Assembly (NCBI GenBank): GCA_934045905.1
Contig: OW203769.1
Location: forward strand, 16,709,705-16,773,704
Length of the DNA: 64,000 bases
Direction of reading: 5' to 3'
Origin: Leuctra nigra
Lineage: Eukaryota; Arthropoda; Insecta; Plecoptera; Leuctridae
This document shows positions 11,715 through 55,213 of the stretch, one piece after another. Positions within the stretch are counted from its first letter, which is position 1, and each line of letters begins with the position of its first letter. The notes below the pieces were generated by a model, which was given only the letters and a program-made list of their open reading frames with translations, did no database searches and had not been told where the DNA came from. Both the position numbers and the translations under genes were made by a program.

Positions 11715-12232
11715 AAGGTGCTGCAAGCGCGAGCGATTTTGCCGCTTGTTGCAGGCACTTTTTTTAAATACGGTTGGAAACAAAATGGGTTGACGAAATG
11801 ATTTGAAATTTTAACCATGAATGGATAAAAGACAAACTTAGGGTTATCACTTGGTAAATTTTTAATTTTTTGCTTCGTTAATTAGTTGATTTTTGGTGAA
11901 AATGTTCAATATTCCTGTCTCTTCACGGGTGCCGTATGAAATTGAATTTTAAAAATGGGCCTAGTGTTAGCTCTAAGTTTGTCTTTTGTCTAATCATGAT
12001 TAAAATTTGAGATCAGTTTGTTTACGGGTATGGTCTCCAATCGTATCGGAAATTTCGTAGTTTTGAGCGGTTTTGTTGAAAACCCGGCGCCTTATTAACA
12101 ATGCACGAAGCAAAAATTAAAAAGTGCTACTAATATACAATCAGACTGATCATGTGAACATCCTTTCAAAGTTACACACACTTATGAAATAATATTTCTT
12201 TCTCAATTTTCTAAAACCTAGTATCACCTTAA
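11715..12232. mobile_element. piggyBac-like MITE copy 1 (TTAA)
   Basis: The left end GGTGCTGCAAGCGCGAGC follows TGTAA (a decayed TTAA); the right end GTATCACC is followed by TTAA at 12,229-12,232. The sequence matches 32,058-32,586 along its length. The TTAA site is the basis for the piggyBac assignment; there is no transposase. Confidence 0.7.
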
Positions 12233-13436
12233 GTCTAATATCTTTTACAATTTCTTTTATTATATTAAATCCCGTTTTAGTTTGATAAGTGCACAAAACC
12301 AAAGAGAGCTTATCTATTACGCTACCAATTAAATTCGCATACGATTTGATTGGTTTCGTATCTGATACATTATATTGTATTGACGCTTACATATCTAATG
12401 TCTGTCATGTCAGATAATGCTTGTATTTTACTTTTCACCAGCTAGAATTATTCGCAAAGTGTGGAGATGTGAAAATATAATTAAGTTGACACGCTAGCAT
12501 ATAATCTGCGTTTTTAATTAAATAGTCTTGTGACAATAATAAGTGGAATGTCCTTCCCACACTCGACACCTCACATTAACGTGATTTCTGAGTGGAAACA
12601 GCGATGATGCAATCGCATCTAATTGCCCGTGCGATGTGAGGTGTCTTGTTCAATTTGTTCAGGTAGCAGCTTCTTTGACACTTGCAGCTAGCAACTATAC
12701 TCCATTCGGCGCGGACCTTTCAGCGCCTGAGGGCAAATGCCAAAATACAATCGCCAATTAAATGCTGTATATGCACCTCAGAAATGTGGATTTTCTTTCC
12801 TCCTCTATTGTTATGAGGTGAGGTGGAGATAGTGCTAGAAAAATAGCCACAATTAGCGTGGAAAATAGGTATTTCAAACAGAAAATAGTTTTTTCGCTGT
12901 TGCAAATTCCGTGACGAACGTACTATATGCCGAGCTTGCTCAACATTTCCATTTTACTCGTTTTCAGAGATAAACTAAAGTTCATTCACGATTAGAATTG
13001 CAAGCCGTAATGGCGGCCGTGTAGATACTACTGTAGTCAAATGAACAATTGTATACCTACATATGAAAATATCAATAGAATAATCCAAAACTATGTATAA
13101 TACGACTGTAGATGGAAATAAATCAATTTGATTGAATTTTTCTAATATTTTCTAATAATAAAAATAGTGTATTTGACATAATTTATACAATTTCAATAAT
13201 ACAAAGAAGAAAGTCTTGCCATTGACAGGGCAGTGTTCAAGTGACTGACCAATGAACGACGTGATCGACTAAAACGTCAGTGAAATTCTTATCGTGAACG
13301 AACTTTACTACTGTTTGCTTACTATTTTTCCATCTTCATTGAAAAAGTTCGATTAGATTATCACATTTTAACGGCGCGTCAACGACGAGGTTATCTTGCG
13401 CACATTAATTTGTACGTTTAACTTTGTTGATCATAA
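12233..13436. other. Intergenic, nothing recognised
   Basis: AT-rich sequence without a supported exon, RNA gene or bounded element. Confidence 0.4.
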
Positions 13437-13700
13437 GTGGAGGATATGGGGAGGGGTCGACCTAACGGGCCCGATCGGGGGGAGTCTGAAACTGGTGGGA
13501 AAGCCAGTTCAGAATCGGGACATACCGGGAGGGAAGGGAAACTTCGGGCCGGTGGGACCCGATTTCAGGGGATCACCATTTCGAGGGGGGAGGCCGGCCC
13601 GAGGGGCCCGCGAATTTGGGGAGGGCATGGGACTAGGTCGACCCTGGACTGCACTTGGTTGGGACCAACTCGTAATGTGAGGACTGAGGAGACCTCTTAA
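13437..13700. other. GC-rich island of unknown nature
   Basis: About 260 bases of G-rich sequence (GGGCCCGATCGGGGGGAG and similar) in otherwise AT-rich DNA. Open frames exist on both strands, but none has a recognisable domain, so I do not call a gene. A repeat fragment or an untranslated exon are both possible. Confidence 0.35.
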
Positions 13701-14507
13701 GCCCGACATCCGTGTCAAGGTGAGGAAAGTTCGTTATGATGGCCACCAATGGGGTCAAATTTGAACAAAATGACTGGCCTTGATAGAACATTTTCTCGGG
13801 GGCATCGCCGCCAAACCCTCTTTTTACACAACGTCTCAATTAGAATACATAGTGTGATTTTAAATTTGACACATATTTCACAGATTATTTGTTTAAACTT
13901 TCAACGTTTAATATATCGAATCAATTGATTTGATTTGTGTCTTGAGCAATCGCTGCCTTCCTCATTGGTATAGTCCCCAGCGTACCTACTCCTATTCCTG
14001 AAAAAAATGAGAGTGAGTATGAGAAAAATATAGTGAGAAAATCGTTGTCACACACTGGATTTCAGCAGGCTTGGATTCTAATTGGCTGATATCGATTTTG
14101 TTACTACTTTTGCTCATATTCACTTATCACTTCAGGAATAGGTCCCCTGGGGTGCGATCACATAAACTGACAACTTTCTTGTCGCATGACCATTTTCTCA
14201 TCTCAATGTTATTCACGACCTCCTCGGGTGAGATGAGAAGATTGTCACCGTGACAAGTGATTGTTGTCATGTTACATAATCGCACCCAGCATCCACGAGT
14301 CTAATTGGTTGGCCTGTGTCGAGAAATGGAGCCCGTTTGTGTGGATTCTGTTCCTTCTTCACTGAGCTTCCATTGTACTGATCTGTCTGCGGTATGTGCA
14401 GAGGCTTTGAGAATGTGAACAACGATAAGACGATTGTACATAAAGGAGTGCTAGCTACTTTTGCTGGGCGTTTATTTTGTAGTGTCATATGCAGCATTGT
14501 GTACCTG
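13701..14507. other. Intergenic, nothing recognised
   Basis: No supported exon, RNA gene or bounded repeat in this stretch. Confidence 0.4.
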
Positions 14508-14790
14508 TACTAATACAGGGGTCGGCAACCTTTTTTGGGGAAGGAGCCAATATCCCAAATATTAATAATTTAGAAGATACTTGGAGCCGCAGTAGAGGCA
14601 ATCAAAATACACCGAAAATAATAAATGTATTTACTAGTTCATTATGGCATTTTGACGGAGCCCCCCCAGTTGTTGCCCCGCAGGGCGTTTTTTTCGAATT
14701 TTCAAATTTTGCGATTCCATATTATTTAAATTATAACGAGCCATTCAAGAACCACCAAGGAGCCGCAGGTTGCCGACCCCTGTCCTAATA
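14508..14790. mobile_element. hAT MITE, CAGGGGTCGGCAACC termini (14,516-14,782)
   Basis: Perfect inverted ends CAGGGGTCGGCAACC and GGTTGCCGACCCCTG are flanked by TACTAATA and TCCTAATA (7 of 8 matching). It is 267 bases long and non-coding. A decayed relative lies at 1644. Confidence 0.85.
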
Positions 14791-14794
14791 GGTA

Positions 14795-14989
14795 CACTCA
14801 CTGAATAATAAACGGTATTCGAAAGAAAGTGATTGGCTGATAAAAGTTTGTGGCATCATATCCCATGAAGTCTGTGCTAACTAGTAATCTAACTTACTGA
14901 TTTCATTGATAAACATTGATTGAATGTCGAGGAACCTGACCAGCAGCCAATCCGTTTCGTTCAAATACCGCTTTTAATTTGGCCAAGTG
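14795..14989. mobile_element. TA-flanked MITE, CACTTGGCC family, copy B
   Basis: It begins TA|CACTCACTGAAT and ends GGCCAAGTG|TA. Internal motifs (ATTGGCTGA, CAGCAGCCAATC) match copies A and C. It starts 12 bases after the preceding hAT element. Confidence 0.55.
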
Positions 14990-15773
14990 TACGTATTATA
15001 ACCAAATTTCATAAAATTTACAAATTGTATACACATCCTATACTGATAAGTCAAGTTTGAAGTCAACTTTGTGTGCGTAACAAATGTTTTTGCATAGTAT
15101 TATTGTGTGATTAATAAAATAAAACTACATTTGTAAGAGATATTATAAACTCATTGGAAAAGGTCGTCAAGGCCACTTGTCGTCTTGCATTGATTATTCG
15201 TTCGGAGTCGGACACATTGCAGGCTATTAGGTCAGCTGTTTGATAAACATTATGGAAATCAAGGCCGATTATGTAACTTCAATCATTCATTACGTAGTTA
15301 AATAATAGTAATGTTTCCAAAAGACTTATCGATGTGTAAGAGACAATCATTTTACCTGACATCACTCGTTGCCCAATTTACACATACTGGGGTTGAATAT
15401 TAAATTGAAGTAAAATGGTCTGTGGAAGGGAGAGTAGAAATATAGGAAGAAGTAGAGAAGAGAAGTACCTTCTGAGAGAAATGGGGGAAATATGAAGCGT
15501 CAAATCCGTCAACTTGGACAGTGTGCCCTTTGATAATTTTTTTGTTTTAGAATTAATATTTGTACCAAACAATAATAATTGTCGATTTTTTTTTTTTATT
15601 ATCACATATTTATTTACATTTATAAACACTTAATTCCACACTAGGTAGAGTAAAAATTTCTTATAGGCTAAATACATTTAGTAATGCCGGCTAGCCAGGC
15701 CTGTCACATTTGTCTTCCTTCTCATCCTCCTCCCCTCCTTCCTTTTTTCTTCTTGTTCTTCTTCTCCTTCTTC
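14990..15773. other. Intergenic, nothing recognised
   Basis: No supported gene. It ends in a pyrimidine-rich tract (CTTCTTCTTCTCC) that runs into the 3' end of the LINE fragment. Confidence 0.4.
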
Positions 15774-16825
15774 TTATTCTTCTTCTTCTCCTCCGTCTTT
15801 TTCTTCTTCATCCTCATCCTCCTCTACTACCTCCACTTTAGTAACTATTTGTTCCCATAATTCTTGATTTTCCCACAAATGTTTCCTTTCAACTTCTTCC
15901 CATCTTTCACCTCGTTCCTCAACATCTCTTTTCACCTGTTCAATCCATCTATCTCTTGGCCTCCCAACTTTTCTTTTACCTTCCACATACTTTCCAAATT
16001 CACTTTTGGCTCTTCTACTGTCTTTCATTCTCTTAAGTTTACCAAACCACCTCAGTCTTTCTCGCCCAATTTTGAACCCAACACTCTCCACACCCATCTT
16101 CTTCCTTATCACCATACTTCTTACATGTTCCTTCATCGATATATTTGCCATTCCTCTCACGAACTTCATCTCTTCTGCTTGTACCATACTCTCCTCCTTC
16201 CATCCCAAATTCCACGTCACCGCCCCATAACATAATATCGGTAAAAAATATTGCTTGTATAATACTAATTTAAATTTAAGTGGTAAATCCCTATTCCATA
16301 CTAATTTTCTAACTTTTTGATAAAACCCGTCTGCTTTCTGTATTCTTCTTTTAACTTCTTTCGAACACTTTCCGTCTTTTGTAACCAAACTTCCTAGATA
16401 ACTAAAATCTTCTACTTGTTTAATATCTTTTCCATCCAATTTCAAACCATTTCTTACAAGCCCATTTTTCTTCTTCTCCAAAACCAAATATTCACTCTTC
16501 TCACTACTAATCTTCATTCCATATCTTTTTATCACTTCGTTCCACACATCCACTTTCTTCTGTACCAACTCTTCAGTCTCTCCCCAAATTACAACATCAT
16601 CCGCATATACCCCAGTTTGCGAATCTAGATCTCATTCCTTTCCACCTCCCGAATTATATCATCCATTACCATAATGAACAGCAAAGGTGACAACACACTG
16701 CCTTGCCTTACTCCTGATCTCACACTAAACCAGCCCGTTCTTCCTCCCACTGTTTCCACACAACTCTCACATCCAACATACAAACTCTGTACTCTTTCAA
16801 TCAACTTCTTGTCTATTTCCCTTGA
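15774..16825 (-). pseudogene. 5'-truncated non-LTR retrotransposon (LINE) reverse transcriptase fragment
   Basis: On the minus strand, an upstream piece (about 16,825-16,640) reads RSGVRQGSVLSPLLF, a reverse-transcriptase core motif. After a one-base frameshift with a stop near 16,625-16,645, the next frame reads GVYADDVVIW with the catalytic YADD box. The frame then runs 264 codons from 16,568 to 15,774 with FSYLGSLVTKDGK, LCYGAVTW and GRPRDRWIEQVKRD, typical of the RT thumb and C-terminal region of animal LINEs. It ends in an acidic Glu-rich tail. The endonuclease domain and the N-terminal part of RT are absent. The clade is not resolved here. Confidence 0.85.
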
Positions 16826-17004
16826 AAAAAAATAAAAATAAAACAGTTACCTACTTATTATTATATGACGTTTTAGCAATCTGATTAGATATCAATGCAA
16901 AAAAATATGAAAATATATTTCTAAAGCATTTGGTTACGAAAGTACTTGTTTGTGGACACATCATGTATTTAAATATTGTTTTTACTGATTTTTACCGAGT
17001 TTTT

Positions 17005-17076
17005 GCCTCGGTAGCTCAGCTGGTAGACCATCTGACTGGATATCAGAAGGTCGTGGGTTCGAGTCCCACTCAAGGA
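17005..17076 (+). tRNA. tRNA-like sequence, probably a tRNA-derived SINE head or tRNA pseudogene
   Basis: An A-box-like TAGCTCAGCTGG and a B box GGTTCGAGTCC are intact. The anticodon arm TCTGA-CTGGATA-TCAGA and T arm GTGGG-TTCGAGT-CCCAC pair perfectly. The acceptor ends (GCCTCGG against TCAAGGA) pair at only about five of seven positions. The nominal anticodon GGA (Ser) lacks the long variable arm of serine tRNAs. It could be the Pol III promoter head of a SINE whose tail runs to about 17,240. I do not claim a functional tRNA. Confidence 0.5.
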
Positions 17077-17446
17077 AAATCTTTTCACATTGCAGTTGGT
17101 ATTTATTAACACCGTGTATTTGTTTACAAAAGAGTTGGAGAACTAAACAAACCATCGCAAATCTTGCTCCGTTTTCCCATCTTGTTGACACATCAGAAAT
17201 GCAGCGTTTTAGCTTACGTCTTACCTGCGCAGTCAAAAATGTAAACCCCTATTTTTCCCGGACTTTGTGATCGAAATCAGCACCAGATCTCACTTTTATA
17301 ATTGTTTACAAACAATAAGTCTAAGTTGACTTAATAAGTCAATAAGTCTTTTTGCGATAAGACTCTGGAGTTGTTATCTCGCATTGAGACGTGATTCTTT
17401 GTCCGCAGTGAGTGCCTTCTACTCGTCCGTGGCGTGCGCAGCGAGC
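17077..17446. other. Region upstream of the ABCC transporter gene
   Basis: It may contain the SINE body and the ABCC promoter/5' UTR. No TATA box or other specific promoter element is convincing. The 5' UTR boundary is not defined. Confidence 0.35.
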
Positions 17447-17464
17447 ATGCTGGACCAGCACTGA
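17447..17464 (+). promoter_or_regulatory. Minimal upstream ORF before the ABCC start codon
   Basis: ATG CTG GAC CAG CAC TGA encodes five residues, out of frame with the main ATG; its stop lies 31 bases upstream of it. If the transcript includes it, it could lower translation of the main frame. This depends on the unknown transcription start. Confidence 0.4.
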
Positions 17465-17495
17465 CGGCACCGCCAGCACCGACGGCACCGCCAAC

Positions 17496-49967
<32,472 letters not shown>

Positions 49968-50090
49968 GCCGAGGACGCCGTCTAGGATTATATATTTATT
50001 TTCTATGTTAAAATAGCTGTTTAAGAGGCCTCAGTAAGTTGACAGTTCTCAAAATCTTGTTTTGATTATTTTTCACCTTAACCGAATTTT

Positions 50091-50096
50091 AATAAA
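50091..50096 (+). terminator. Polyadenylation signal of the ABCC gene
   Basis: AATAAA lies 124 bases after the stop codon. A MITE begins three bases later, so the cleavage site may fall inside the MITE. Confidence 0.6.
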
Positions 50097-50098
50097 TG

Positions 50099-50287
50099 AA
50101 GGAGTAATGCACTTTTCCAGGTTACACTAACTGAATGATGCCACACAATGAGGTACATTACGAGCTCTGGTACGACCCTTAGTAATCAATGTTGTATAAA
50201 GACTTTGAGGTCGTACCAGAGGTCTTGATGTACTCCAATGTGGGGCATTATTTTAGTACAGTGAGTTTGTATTTTGCATTACTCCTT
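50099..50287. mobile_element. MITE with AAGGAGTAATGCA ends
   Basis: Ends AAGGAGTAATGCA and TGCATTACTCCTT; the arms include CTGGTACGACC and GGTCGTACCAG. A fragment of the same family lies at about 24,205-24,260 in ABCC intron 4. The target duplication is unclear. Confidence 0.7.
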
Positions 50288-52033
50288 TATTTTTTAATTT
50301 TCTCTTGGTGTGAAGAGAAACTGCAGAAAAAGACTTAAAAGTAAAGCGCACTTTGAGTTATCTTACCGAGCCCTCTAAACGTACGTCGATAGCTGTTTAA
50401 GGAAACAATCCCAGTGGTGGAAGGTAAAGTGTTTTTTTTTACATTCCGTGGTCCTGATTCTTGTATTGATTTGCATCAATATTTTTATATCACAAGAACA
50501 GAAATACTATCTGTTACTGTTATTTCCTACTTTTTTCACGAAGTTAGGTCAGGCAACGCATGCACCAATACAAATAGATAATGTATGAAATTATACAAAT
50601 AATAGGTAATAGGTACATTACTTGCTGCTGTCAAAATTCGGTAGGAACGGAGATTAAAGAAATTATTAACACTGCCTGTAACAATTTACAAATGAATCAA
50701 TAGAATCGGGCTGTCTTTATAACGAAAAGTATATTCGAAACTAAAAGTACCTAGAGATGCGCTAATATCAGTATAAGATGGTCACTCACGCGAGTATGCA
50801 CCCAGTGCGCCTGCGGGCAAGTCACTTATATAGTAGCGAGTTCAGTAAAAGTTATAATAAGATACATCGCGAAATAACAGAAGTTGATGCTTACCCACTG
50901 ATGTATAACACGTGGATTGCTTTTCGATGCTATGCGAGTGAAGTCAACATTTTCTATGTCGCCGCTGTAATAACTTTGTGGATTTGTAACAAATTATAAC
51001 TAATGTAACTAAAACGTGTTAATTAACTAGTAAACTAATGACTAATGTAATGATTTAGTTGATTCAAAGTAATTTTAGAAATGATTTAGATCGTGTAAAA
51101 GGCTGCTACAAATTGATGACCTTGAAAAGGAACATTTTAGGAACATTTTTCTAATGTATTTTCGACTTCACTGGGACTAATGCTAAAGGGATTCAATGCG
51201 CAATCCACGCAACGAAGTGGAAGTACTTGGAGATCAGTGTGCTTACCTCAGTGTCAGCAATCAAATACAATCGGCATATTTCATTGCAGCACACATTCAG
51301 TCAACTTGCGAGAACTGAAGTCTATCCACCAAAAGCACAGTATACTGAACTCTCGGGTTCGTGTCAGTTGGACCCTCTGGTCGTCGCCTCTAGTTCGTGT
51401 CAATACCATTGACATGAAAGTGACTTGCCCGCATCTGTACTGAGGCTCACTCAGTGGGGAGATGTTCATTTTTTTCGCTAGGTGGCGTTTTGCAACTTTA
51501 AGTGTCGAATAGTATTAATAAATAATTATATGTTACCTATATTATTATTATTAATATTATTATTATTATATAATTAGAAATCGCATGATTTTCAACTCTC
51601 TGTTATCCAATAAAATCAGAAATAATAAATGCTCAGAAAGATCTATACTAAGCATCTGTGAGCTCAGCAAATGAGAATGGAATCTACACAGAAAGGCTCC
51701 ATAATTGTGATACTGATATGTAGGTATGCATTTTTACATCATTATCAGCTTCAGCTTACAGACCAAAATCAATCAAATCGGGTTTACCTGATTCTTAAGT
51801 AGTCCCCTCACAATTTAAACACTTAATAACTGACACTGACCCTAACTGAAATTAAGCTTCAACATTTCACGCTAAACATTATTATCTAAATTAACTCATT
51901 TTTGGATCCCAGCTTTGTAATGGAATAAATAAATCGAGAGCAGTACGATCAAATTACTGTGCTCAGCGCAATCGGGCCCATACATGTCACTATTATAACA
52001 ATCATCGTATCATATGAACTGTGTGACTGTCTA
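50288..52033. other. Intergenic, no gene recognised
   Basis: AT-rich. GCGGGCAAGTCACTT near 50,812 and AAGTGACTTGCCCGC near 51,417 are inverted, so a decayed element may span about 50,770-51,470. No supported coding exon. Confidence 0.5.
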
Positions 52034-53201
52034 GTGTGTTTAGGGTTGTGCGAACCGAGCCGAAAGGTTCCATTTTCGATTTCGAGGTTCGTTTTTTGAA
52101 CCTTTTCAAACGCCGTTCCCCCCCCCCCCCCCTATTTTGGGAGGGGGATGTTTAACGACCTGTTTATAGCTTTATTTTATGATAACTTGATTCATAACTT
52201 GACTTGACACCTACTCCACTAGTTACTGTAATCAAATAAAATCACTTATCTTGATTGGTCACTCATATTACATTACATAAAGTGAAGACTCTGAGGAAGT
52301 ATTGTTGGCAACAGTAACAGGTGTTTTTTCAATGATTAACAAACAGAAATCCCAATATTACATTGCTTTGTGTTAAATTGATGTTACCGTATTAACTCGT
52401 GTATAAGACGCAATTATATGTCAATATTTTGATTCTGAAAACAGCCCTGCGTCTTATACATGCATACCAAGCTTTTTTCCCAGTAAATCCAAGGTGGATG
52501 TTTGTAAACAGAGCTGTGGTAGACTGCCACATGTTGTCTATCTCTGCCTTTCCCTCTCACTCTGTCTGGACTACTCATACTGTGTCTAGACACAACACTA
52601 TTAACATATTAAATTTGTGCAACAAAATGTTTTCCCTTGCATTTAGATCAGGAGACAAAATATATGTTTACGTCTGAAAAACATTGCTCTGACAGACATA
52701 AAATAGACTAAACACTGTTGAATGGCGATCTTAATGGAAGGGGGGGAGAGGAGTTGGATTTGTTTTGGAATGCAGAGGAAAGGCAGGTGCATGCCTCTTA
52801 GAGCAAACAACAGCTGCTGGGAAGAGACTCCCCTCCGCTCTTTCTCAGAAGCAGGAAATTACTGTTTGTTTACAACAAGTTGGCAGTGATTTTCATTCAA
52901 ATAGCTCAGTTAGCTGGAAAACCAACATTTAGATGGATATCATGTATACAAACACACAATGTTTTTCATCATTTTACTGCGTCTTATACACGCATGCTAA
53001 GTGTATTCTTAAAATAGACTTCTCAAAACAAGGGTGCGTCTTATGCACGAGTGCGTCTTATACACGAGTGCGTCTTATACACGAGTTAATACGGTATATC
53101 TTTGTACAAAAAGCATTATTTGAATAGATATTCACAGTTTTTCAAGGTTCACTTCGGGTTCGAAAATCTCGTGGTTCGGTTCACACAACCCTAGTGTGTT
53201 T
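52034..53201. mobile_element. hAT element with TSD GTGTGTTT (52,042-53,193)
   Basis: GTGTGTTT lies at both sides. Ends AGGGTTGTGCGAACC (one terminal T apparently lost) and GGTTCACACAACCCTA; related to the element at 35,769. It hosts a nested MITE. Confidence 0.8.
52385..53096. mobile_element. Nested TA-flanked MITE (52,387-53,094)
   Basis: TA flanks both ends. Termini CCGTATTAACTCGTGTATAA and its complement are perfect; GCGTCTTATACACGAG units are repeated near the right end. The TA duplication suggests Tc1/mariner; no transposase. Confidence 0.85.
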
Positions 53202-55213
53202 ATGTCTAGGTAGTCTGTGTGTACTTACGTTTCCTAGTAGCTGTTTCCTGTTTCCCTAGTCACATCTCTATAGACCACTACTATTCCGTTGTTATGTTTC
53301 ATCTATATCGAAAGTATTGGAACTACAAGTATTACAATTTAACGATTTGTGTGTGTTTGCATAGTTAATAGTTATGGATGTATGCGTGTACAATATCCTA
53401 TGAATCAATAGCATCATGGCTCTGGTTTATTTTGATCGCGGGACGAAGAGGACTTTATCGTTATTTGTAAAATGGAGGAGTGGAACGTTTTATTGGTCCT
53501 GATAATATTTGCTGGACAAATAGAATGAGAGATCTAAGAAAACTAAACTAATTGATTCACTCGTGACTCAGTACCCTATTTTTAAACTAGTTCAACCAAA
53601 ATTGTGCATGAAACTTATACATACCTAACAATTTTGACTTCCGGATAGGTCTTTCCATGTATTGCATACGAGCGCGACACAACCCGTTATTTGGCGATGG
53701 AAAGCTGTGGTGGTGGGGGAGGGCTGGAAATGTTTGCACGAGTGGGCTAACAGCCTCAAGCTCGTTTGCGGATATCAGTCCTCAACACCACAAGACCGTG
53801 TTCTATAATAATCTTATGTTTAACCATCGTTAAATCTGGAAATTCTTTTCATCGTTAGGCTGTAATTCACTTTGGCCCCTCTAATTTTTCGTTTCGCCAA
53901 TTGAATGTAAAAAAGAAAGCATGCGTGTTATCAATCATGTTAAAAATACTATTGATCAAATAAAAATATATTTTTAAATATGTGGTACAACCAAAGATAA
54001 GTTTGGTTTAACCGAAGTAAGCGACAACATGATCTTCTCGCTTTGGTATATTTGTAATTTTCCTTTGATAAGTTTGTGCTTTTACAATATAAATTCAGTG
54101 TCTTTCGTTGATAACATTTCACATTTGTTTTTGAAGATTATTTTATATGTATCCACTTTCAGGTTCATCTGCTGTGAACGAATGACTAAAGAAAATTAAA
54201 GTCCCTTTTTTTGCATGTTGTTGGTAGATCCAAGCTGTTTAGTAGCTGGGGAGAGACGAGTGTTGAGGTAATCACGTGATAAAATGTAACAATACTATTG
54301 ATGTCCAAAAAACAGGGTTTTTATTTTATTTTATAGAAAATTTAATCATGTGGTGTACAATGTATTTACATTTGTGATGTGATATATTTTTCGAAAAGGT
54401 ATGCCCACGTGCACGCGTCTATTTGCCGTCACGTTCACGTGTGATTCTGGTGTGAGAAAACCTAGAGGTAGTACATTGTTGTTGATCACGTATTGATTCA
54501 TGTTTCAAAATGTCAATAGTTTAATGGATTTGTTATCGATGACAATATAAATGTGATTGTGTAACCAAGTTGTTTCTTCTTAATCTTGAGTTGTGTGTAA
54601 CATTTCATATTACTTCCTACCAGATGTGAATATAAGATCCTCAATCCCCATTTATTCTGAAGGTAATAACATTTATCAAAAACATTTAAATGGGAATTCA
54701 TTGACACTTCTTACAACACCATATTGTATAGGTAGCATTCAGTTAATGCTACAATACATATAACATAAAGATAACGTAATTGATACAAGATTCAAACATT
54801 ATATTTCCAGTCCACCTAATGAAAAAGAAAATTATACATTCCACGCCACCTATTGGCTAACACATCTTTACTTCTAGAAGCTAATGAGAAATCATATCAA
54901 CCATACTTAATTATTACACAATATTCATTACCTATTCAGTAAACACCTCGACATATTAACAATTTACCAAATTCATAGTGTTTGAAAAAGCAGATACCTA
55001 ACTTCAATATGTCAACAAAATCTTGTCAATTAAGTACTATTCTCTCAAAAATAAAAATAAATATTTTAATGAAATTGCACCATGCCAATTGTATTAGTAT
55101 AAAGAAAAATAGTTAAAGAAATTACAAGAAAATTAAATATTAGAGAGTACTACCTATAGGTAACGATTATAAGCAATGAAATGTGAATATAAAGTGAAAC
55201 GTTCACCGTCTGA
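53202..55213. other. Intergenic, nothing recognised
   Basis: It separates the ABCC gene side from the 3' end of the minus-strand repeat-protein gene. The sequence just left of 55,214 should hold that gene's 3' UTR. On the minus strand, possible AATAAA-like signals lie in this AT-rich DNA, but none is decisive. Confidence 0.45.

Noticed and set aside
13396..13839. Gly/Arg/Pro-rich frames in the GC-rich island
   Set aside because: Frames on both strands reflect GC content; no homology recognised.
13980..14260. Near-palindromic GTGACAAG/CTTGTC and similar short repeats
   Set aside because: Too short and imperfect to bound as an element.
17005..17076. Functional serine tRNA
   Set aside because: The acceptor stem is mismatched and the long variable arm expected for tRNA-Ser is absent.
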